Shown one piece after another: positions 52,901-61,900 of a stretch of DNA of 64,000 nt. Both the position numbers and the translations under genes were made by a program. The first letter of the stretch is position 1. Each line of letters opens with the position of its first letter. Origin of the DNA: Effrenium voratum (taxonomy: Eukaryota; Sar; Dinophyceae; Suessiales; Symbiodiniaceae); NCBI GenBank assembly GCA_963377175.1, contig CAUJNA010000831.1:1-64000 (forward strand), in the 5' to 3' direction. Below the pieces are notes generated by a model. It did no database searches, had not been told where the DNA came from, and saw only the letters and a program-made list of their open reading frames with translations.

Positions 52901-55900
52901 ATATCCAGCAGCGACCCATTGTGTATAGGTGTAGGTGCCGCTGGAATGCATCCTGTGCACCGGCGCGAGTCTCTTTGTCGCTTTCTGGCTTCCCCGAGTT
53001 CTGAAGGGCAGCCCAATGATTCGGGATCTCTTGAATCGCGTTCTCACGCGCGACCGCGTCTTCTGCTGTCGAGTCCTGGATAGCCCCGCCGCAATTCCAC
53101 CATGCGGGTCAGGCATGTTGTCATAGATGCCTGTCGCAGTGACATAGGCCGTCTCCGCTGCTGTAATTTGTGTGTGGAACCAATCGCCTGCCTCAGTGCC
53201 GAGCTTTGGGAACCCGGCGTCCTGCCACTGCCTCTCCAATCGCAGCAATTGTGCTCCTTGCCATCGACCTGACTCAAGCGGCATCCACCGCCACTCATCT
53301 TGGTCCGGGTGCTCATCTTGGTCCTCGTCCTTCTGTGACATTTTGTCATCCGGCTCCCCCTCAGCCTCATCATCCTCATCTGAGATTACGCTCAGCTCAG
53401 AGTCAGAATCACGAACATTGACACGCTCAAGGGTCATTGTCAGGTGCTCCGCACGCTGGAGTTGTTGCTGCAGCCCGTCGTCATCATCATCCTCCGGCAT
53501 GTCGTCAGCCGGCGACGTTGGCGAACAGTTGAACCAGGCCGGAACTTCTTCCTGCTCCTTGTCCATGTCAGTGTCAAGCTGCGTCGCCGCAGCTGATTTT
53601 GGCATGGGCAAAAACGGAGTTGGGCTTGCCGGCTCCTGCTTGCACTCCTCCACCGGCAGCTGGGTGACAGTGGGCTCCTCCGGCTGCAGAGTTGGAGTTT
53701 CCTGCTCCATGCTCGGCACCACAGTTGGCGTCGGCGCAAGGCTGCTTGACCCGCCTCGCGGGCTGCGTGACCGGCAAGCGATGAACGCAGCAGCTCTTGC
53801 CTTCACGTTGGTGGGCTGAGGAGCCCAGGGGAAGCAGCAGCTCAAGGGTGTGAGATTCTTCACCTTGTCATAGTCCATGTGAAGGAACCACTCCTTGTGT
53901 GGGACGTAGTCTTCTTCCCAGTGAGGGGTGTGGGCACAGTCGTGCCACCTGCTTGCTGCAATCTTTTCGTATACGGGCACCGCCACGTGGTCCCCCTGCA
54001 ACTCTTTCGGCAGCAGGCGGCATTGCGGCTGGAAATTCCGCGAGCACGCCTCGCCCTGCTGGACCCGCATGTTGTACCTCACGATCACCTTCACTATCAC
54101 GAGGTCCTCCGCATTCCACACCAGCTCTGTGCCACGATGCATGTTAAAAATCGTCCTGGGGGTGTGGCCCAGAAGCTGGAAGCCCAAAGCGTAGAAGACA
54201 TTGTTGCCGAAGACATTTGTCTTCCACGCGTAGTGGTCGAAGACGTGCTCCCAGTCTTCTGCTGTGTACCTTGGCGCACAAGGTCGGCAAGGCACGAACA
54301 GGCAAGACTACAACAACCAAGGACTAAACATTCAGGAATCATTACCAAACACAAATTTCTTGGCAAGGCGCACTCCGACTCCACGGCCTCCTCGGCCGTG
54401 ATACTCGCGTGCCCCCAGCCCGGCGTCGTTATCTGACGCAGTCAGCTTTCCCTGTCTCAGGATTGCCGGGGCACATTCCCAGTAGGTGCCGTGAACCACC
54501 GAGTGCAAGTGGATGCCATCTGCGTTTCCGCAGATGTCTTGAATACGACGCTGCCACTGCACAGAGTGCTGTCTGTCCGACTGCAAGTAATCGAATTCGA
54601 TGTGGCCAGAACTTCTGGAGGCCTCCTGGGGGAAATGGCGGCATTGGCCCAGAGAGTCACAGACTCCGTGGACGTGCGCCCAGTGCCGCACCATCATCTC
54701 CACCAATGCTGGGTCCTTTGCACAGGGGTGGTTGCTCTGGCTCCTCCCCTGTTTTTCAAACTTTGGACGCTTGGTCAATCTCCCGATGTTGTTCCTCAGG
54801 ACATCATACGGGGCTTGCACCAATGGAGTGGCCAACTCCAATGACTTTGTGCCAGCCACATGCGACAGCTTCAGGAGATTCGCCAGCATCTCGCTCGCGA
54901 TGAGGACCGACTTCAGCGGCATTCGTTCAATGCTTTCCAGTGCCCTGTGTGATGGCCGCTGTGTTGCCACAGCGGCTTGGTTCACTCTGTCCAGGAAGTC
55001 TGCAAGCGGAGTCCTGCAAAGGTCATAGAGGTCGCGATGATCTCAGCATCGTGTTGACCTTCACCCACTTGTGCCCGGAATTCTGGTCGAGCGGCTTTGT
55101 TGAGACCCCATCCACATTGGCCATCCCGTGTGGCAGGAGCTCGGGTTTGCCAATGCGTTGAGGGCCATGGACCTCTAGTGTATCGTGGCAGAAAGACGGC
55201 AAGACGAAGCCGAAATTGATGTGGTTTACGTTTCTCCGCTTGCCTTCCTGCAGGGGCATTGCTTGAACAGTGTTTGCAATAGTTAGAACAAACGTACAGG
55301 GACATGCAGCTTTTCACACGCCCCAACCCCATGCACTTTCCCAAACCTGTCCTGAAATTTCTGGTTTATCAGCGTCGTGTCTTTTGCCAGCGTGAAAAAG
55401 TGGCCCGCGACGCTGGAGTCCAGCTGCAACCCAGCCTCTTCTACCAGTTCCCTTAAGGCGGCATTCTTGGCCGCATCTTCCTGCCAGTTTCCACCATGCC
55501 TGTAGACAAGATCTGCTGAAACTATGCTTCCAGCAGGTGTAGCAAGAAACCCGCTGCACCTTCGGTGCGCCAAGACATGCCAGTCGAAATTGACATTCAT
55601 GAACAAGTATAGCGCCACACTGCCATACTCGTCGGAATGTCGCGGCATGTCCTGCTGTGTTGCCAAAGCAGTCTTCAATCTGCCTTGCCCTTGCTTGAAG
55701 CCAAGGCTGGCGCGCAAGCAGTGTGAGATGCAGTTGTGTTTCATGATCACTGAACGGCAACAACATTTGAGAGCTGTTTTTTTCCACTAGCAGCCTGAGT
55801 AAGTAAGTTTGAACAACCAAGGCAAGGAGCTCCAACAAATAGATCATTCGACAGCAACTGTTCAACTGCGGGTGCAGAGCTGGTTCTAGATGCAGTTTTG

Positions 55901-58900
55901 TCAACAATGTGGTGCGCATGGAGTTGCGGAAGCTTTATGTTGAAGAGGCGAAGGGCAATTCCTGCTGTCGCCAACGACAACACAACCGAAAAAACAAAGT
56001 CGTGCAGTGTTACCAGATGCCTGCATACCCTACTCGAAGAGCTGCACAGCCAACCCAGGGCGGGCCCTCATGGATTGACAAAGCATTGCGCTGCGTTTTT
56101 TCTGGCTGCAAAATGTGCGAAGAGACTGTTGCGGCAGCAATTCAAGTGAAACACTGGCAAGACTGCGTGGCCGCAGTTTGCGTCTAGCGATGCTCGAAGA
56201 CTGTCTCCTTGGGCTGTCTGTGTCTAGCAATGCTTGATTGTCTCCTTGGACTCATTCTTCTGATTCAGCAGCTTAATAATCATCATCTCTATCTTGTTGA
56301 CACGGCCTTGCACCCCTGTCAGCTCGTCCAAGATATCCTTAAGCACTTCCTCGGGCGGGAGCGGCGGCGGACTCAGCCACGGCGGCGGCGGGGAGGTGCT
56401 GGTCCACGCCGAGGATGCCTGCGATGATGGCGGCAAGCGATCATACACGGCGCCCACCCAGTTAGTACACATCGGCGGTTCGCAATTTTCGGACCGAACT
56501 TTGAAGGCCTCATCCCTGGTGTAGCGCCAGCTGTGCTGCAGGCCAGCCTCAGCCTTTCCCTCCAGCAGGCACACGCAGCAAATCACCTCAAAGTTCCACC
56601 GCAAACCATCACACCGCTGTCTTTGAAGGCCTTCTTCTTGAACAACGGGGTCTTGCATTTCCATCCGCAGACATCGCACACGGCCTGCCAGTCAGAATTC
56701 CACGGCATTGTCTGACTGACAGCTGCGTTTCCGCAGATGTTCCACAGATGTTCCTTAACAGCTGCGGCGGGCAATTCAACCATCACGACATGAACACAGC
56801 ATCCCTGACACATGTTTCAAACTGTTCACAGGCGCGCCCGAGCAAACACAGGCACGAATCGAAGACTGCAGCTCTACCACCATTAGCCTTGCGTAAGAGG
56901 GTCTTTTTCTTGTTCCGACCTTGCGCCCGAAACGTGTAAAGTCAAGACTAAGCTACTGTTGGAATTTGCAGAGGTGTTGGCCATTAACAAGAACCAACTG
57001 CGGGCACGCAGTTGGTTTTCGCGGCAGCAGCGCTGCGTGGAACTCCGGCAGTATAAACATGGGACCAAGGGCATTCTGACTATCTTCGTTTACCAGCACG
57101 GGTGCGAGGCGAGTGAGCCAGGCATGCGTCACCCGGCGCGCCTGGGGCGGCGGGTGCGAAGGGCCTCCTGTTCAGATGCACTGCTGGAGGAGTCACAAAG
57201 CAAATCGGGCAATGCGGCCATGCCACGTATATACCACCGCAAGTCTGCATGCACCCACCACTCGGCAGCTTGTAGCGATGCTCGCTCGCCGAGGGTAAGG
57301 AAAGGCCATAAAGCTTCGGCCGCTGCGGGCGTGAGAAAATAAGTGCTCCCCCAAAGCGGCTGCGGCATCGATGCTGGGGGTGCCGGCGGCGTGTCGTCAG
57401 GCACGCTGTTGTGCATACACCAGTCTGACTGTTCCATCATGGCTCCCCTAAAAAAAGGCCAGTTTGGATCAGAGCGCTGCAAAGTAAATTGCACAAAAAG
57501 CATGTCAAATTGACAAATATTGCCCCAGGTGCTCTTTTTCTTGCCTGCAAACAAGCATGCGGCAGCAAACACATCGTTTCTCAGCTGCAGCAGCCCCTCA
57601 AGCTCAGCCCAAACACTCACTGTGTTGCCGCAGTGTGTTCGGCTGCAAGTCCTGTATCAGGACATGGACTGGCCAGAGTATGGCCAGAAACACACACTCT
57701 GCGTCGTGGCCAGGAATGACCGCCCCACACATCCAGGGCCTCGCTCACCTGCAACATTTGGTCATGGAGAGTGCGCAGCTCGTCAAGCTTAACCTTGTTC
57801 AGCTTCCCCTTCATCGGCCGCAGCATCTCGTACTCATCAAACATCCACAAGCCGTCCTTGTAGCGCACATCAGTCACCGGTGTCTTGTGGCGGAAGAAGT
57901 GTTCAAGCACAGCGCATGTGGCGCAGCACTTGCTGATGATCTTGGAGTTCATCCGGTTGTCTTTGTACAGAGGGCCCAGAGTCTCGCAGACCTTGATGAG
58001 CATCGAGAAAGGGATCTTGTCTGGTTGCCCGCAAGTGATTCGTTGGATGTCTTCCGCCAACTTGTATAGGCAATGCCCCCGCAGAATGCCAGGTGAGCCC
58101 TCCTCCAAGTACCTGGATGCCATGGCTTCGCCAGCTTTGGTTACAAAGCTGGACATTTCAACAAGTTGAAGCCGAACCGAAGCTGAGCCAGTTGAACCGA
58201 ATGGGCGGGCGGCGGGCGAAAACTCAATGAGCCGCACGCAACGCTGGCAGCAAAACAGACACGCTTTTCCTTGTGCTTTGTAAAACTCAGGAGTTGCCAA
58301 ACTTCTCAGGCAAAGCAAAAACCTAAGCTGAGCCGGGCTCTCAGGGGAAAGGCTGCGTTTCCGCAGCCTTTTCTAGATGCAAGTTCAGTCAGAGTTCAAG
58401 GGTAAACAGACAAGCTCACGCAAAGTCAAACAAGCATCGTCCAACAGCATCTCCAATGGTGTAAACTGGCAGTCAATGTCGGCCAGTTCGTTCAAGAAGT
58501 GCAGAACCTGGGTCGACTCTTCCACAAAGGCCCGCTCTTCAGCAGTGACGCGTGGAAGTTGCGTTGGTCCTGGAGAGCCTGGAGAGCACAAATCCCGCAC
58601 AAGAGGCTCCCTGGCCATATCATCAGAAGGCAATGGCGAAATCAGCGCGCGCTCCATACCAGCAAGAACGACTGCGAAAGGAAACATCGCGGCTCTTCGC
58701 CCAGTTCTTTCCATGATCAACCGCAGGACCCGGCTGCATTTCCTGACAATAATCTCGTCAATCTTCATTTCAATGACATGCAGCGCCACGCAATGCGCGA
58801 GCTCGTCAGCGTCAACCCCGTAAATGTCCATGGCAGCACGTGCGCCAAGTTTCACTACCAGCTGACATAGCAAAAACAACTCTCTGAGCCACCGGATTGT

Positions 58901-61900
58901 CCAAACATCAAGGCCCCCCTCCCTCCCCAAGATTTTCGGCAAAAAAACACTTCCGAAAAACGGATTGTTTTGACAAAGAACGCGCACGCGAAAAAACAAG
59001 GTTTTCGGTCCAAAAAAAAGCACACAAAAAAAAGGCATAAAAAGCATGTCCTTAATGACCGGCCAGTCGAAGACAAGGTTGGGCGAGTACGTCCCGAACT
59101 ACGAGGAAACCGCGGGCACCGTTGCAGGGCGGGAGGCGGCTAAGGAGTTGATGAGACTGCTCTCGTGCGATTTTGAAGGTCTGGTCATCAACTCGAAGAG
59201 AGTCTCGGAGTTATTCGAGGAACGTGTGCTGAAGGAAACTGGACGTGAGGCTGGAAACTGGGTGAATAGTGACCAGGCCATCTGGTTCCTGAGGGAGATC
59301 ACGGGCATGGAGAACGCCGAGATGTCGTGGAAGTTCTTCATTCCGACGATCAAAGCTTTCCCGATAGGGCAAGTTGAGGCGATGCTCATGGTCATGTACG
59401 ATGGGAATGGTGTCCTCCTCAAGGAGAGCACTAGGTTAGTGGCCGTTAGGTACACGCGGGTCGGACGTGACATGAGCTACAGTGCCGTTAGGCAAAGGTA
59501 CACCCAAGAAGATGCACCTGGCGGATCTCTGATGTACGAGATGCACTGGAATGAACTCCCTATGGTGGGGTACGTCGTCATGAAGTTCTCGGACTTTAGG
59601 AAGGCGGTTCAGCTCCAGAAGGTGAGGCGAAACGGAAAGGCCATGATCGAGATATTGATCACGAGGCCCGATGTGTACGAGACCATTGGGGATGGAAGGC
59701 AGGATGAAGGCCTGATCCCACTTGTGGGAACCATGGCGCCGAATGCCGAGGTATCGCCATCATGGTACGTCAGGGACAGGCTGCGGAACTACTCGGGAAG
59801 GTACGTGGTGGTAATCGTGGACCTTCGGGTGCACTGGTCATTGGTTGGACCCGTGTTTCTGACGAGGAGAAAGACCCTTGCCGTTCGGAACGAGATCCAC
59901 ATGGGCGCTTGGAAGGCAGCGTACATGTACGATGATTACACGATAGTGTATCATCGGGCATGGGACTATGGTGACCTTACCCCCGTTAGGGGAGAGCACA
60001 GGCGATCGCGTGAAGAGGTCAGGTTGAATGTGACCACCACGTTCTGTTTGAGGTGCGCGGAGATGACGCCAAATGGGATGCATTTGTGCCCTGGGTGTGC
60101 GCTCCCGGTCTTCTACCCGAACTTCATCCCCAACGCGGACGAAAGTGACTTCGGGAGATGCCGCATCGTCCCGGAGTGGGTGAGGAGCATGGGGCAGTTC
60201 AAACCCAAGAGGATCCCCTCCGAAGTGGTCGGAGTCATCAAGAGGAACTTGATTTCCTATTCGATGGCGTCTGACCTGAGGATGACGGTGCAGAGCGGCA
60301 TCAGACTGCCCCCTTACCTTGGTGAGGACAAGGGAGGAGTCGATACGGCGTGGGATGAGCTGGCGAAGGTGCTCTTCCAATTCTCCTATGTGTCGGGGAT
60401 TTCGGCCTCGGATGCATTCGTGGAGAAGTGGGTGGCGAAGCACCTGATTATGACCAACCAAGTCGATAGATTTGAGTCGGTCACTGAGTACTTCCGAGCT
60501 AACCCGAGGCATGCTGCTCAGTGGGGTAGGCGGATGACGACTTCCGTTAGGAAGTTCGCTCGCCACGACACGTACTTGTCCTTCTATATCCCGATGGCGT
60601 ACGTGATTGGCTCCGCGGCGGGGCATCTGACTCCATTATATCCGACCCATCGGAAGGACGTGGATATCCTGGCCAGCCATGCGTTGATATCGGAACTCAG
60701 GAAGTACATGGTATCAGAGACAGGGTACGATGAGAAGAAGAGACTGAAGGAGGCGATAGCCAAGGTGCAGAAGGCAATCAGTGCCGGACAGTCGGAGCCT
60801 CCTGCCCCCTTCCGCGACCCATTCGTCTACGTTAGTGACGAAAGGGTGAGGACGGTTCTTGATGGTCGTCGACCGGAGCCATTGAACGTGAACATTGAAG
60901 AGCTTCAATCGGTGCATCATGCTGCGCAGGGTCCTGGTCCTAAGCAGGAGCCGATCGTCAAGGGCGGAAAAGGAAAAGGGAAGAAGGGAGAGAAGGGAGA
61001 GAAGGGCGGTAAGGGCGGTAGTCCTTCCGGCCCACCACCAAAGTCAGGTGAAGTGCCAGGAAAAGGATCTGGTAAGGGCGATAGCCCATCTGTCCCACAG
61101 GCAAAAGCAAAGGCTGATGCTGGGCCGGCTCCGATGGAGGTTGATGCAACTGCGGCTCAACCGAAGAAGACTTGGGTCGCGATAGCGGTTGAAGGGGCCC
61201 GGCCGAGTGCGAAGGCTAAGATGACTCCGGTTCCGAAGGCCGAGCCAAAAGGGAAGGCCGCTTCAGTATCTGAGGCGAAGAATGCTCCGGCTCCGAAGGC
61301 TGAAGCTAAGGAGACAAAGCAGGCCGAACCGAAGGTTGAGGTCAAGAAGGAGAAGATAGGCGGAGATGACGCTCCCGGCGGTAGCCGGGGGTCAGCTGAA
61401 GGGCAGAAGAGAGAAAGGAAGTCCCGTTGGGATCCTGACGAGACCGTGAAGGAGTCGACGAAGCGGGAGGCATCGACGAGGCCTGATGACGTTGACAGCA
61501 GACCAGGTGCGGCAGCAAGAGAGGCTAGTGGGGATGATCTTCACTCTGCGCTTGGTAGGTCTTCGGCAAAGGAAGCGGTAGCGCCTCTGACGGCCTCCAA
61601 GGCAATGGCGAAGAAGCCTGAAGGCGGTGAGATCAGGTTGCAGTCGGCTGAGCGAGCTGCGGCGAGCCCGGTGGAGGGTCACTTCCTGGTGCTGCCTGAG
61701 AGTTCGGTGGTGGACGCTCTCTTGTCAGTCTCCACCAACAGAGTGCTGAACAAGCAAGTCAGGGATTTCATCAGAAATGGTGAGGACGCGTCAGCACTGG
61801 AGGCTCTCAACCAGATCGTAACGAACTCTCGCTCTGGGAGGAGGCGTAGGGAATCGGACGTTTCCCGCACTCCTTCTCGGAGGTCCGTTAGGACCGTGGA

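Larger units (their letters stand above)
29899..58371. repeat. micro-hairpin family B (CTGCG - loop - CGCAG core), dispersed in element 2
   Basis: Perfect or near-perfect inverted repeats, 5-11 bp stem and 2-4 nt loop (often TTTC, TTGC or GGCA), arms ending CTGCG and starting CGCAG next to the loop. Copies: 29899-29922, 31679-31701, 46573-46588, 48124-48137, 49599-49612, 50538-50559, 51997-52022 (11-bp stem), 52464-52479, 52686-52708, 53577-53594, 54517-54536, 54955-54976, 55652-55671, 56162-56177, 56723-56736, 56992-57017 (11-bp), 57619-57634, 58348-58371 (10-bp). None seen in the nested copia element or in element 1. Confidence 0.88.
29397..59066. mobile_element. element 2: 29.7-kb element with long terminal inverted repeats
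   Basis: About 150-bp inverted repeats (starting CTGGCCGGTCATTAAGGACA on the left and its complement on the right) bound the segment, flanked by TCGA on both sides. All recognised resident genes are on the minus strand and have introns: methyltransferase, hAT-like transposase, ART-like, Nudix and unknowns. Element 3 (copia, + strand) is nested near its left end, leaving about 15 kb of native content. A 4-bp duplication does not fit hAT (8 bp), so the mobilising enzyme is not settled. Confidence 0.85.
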
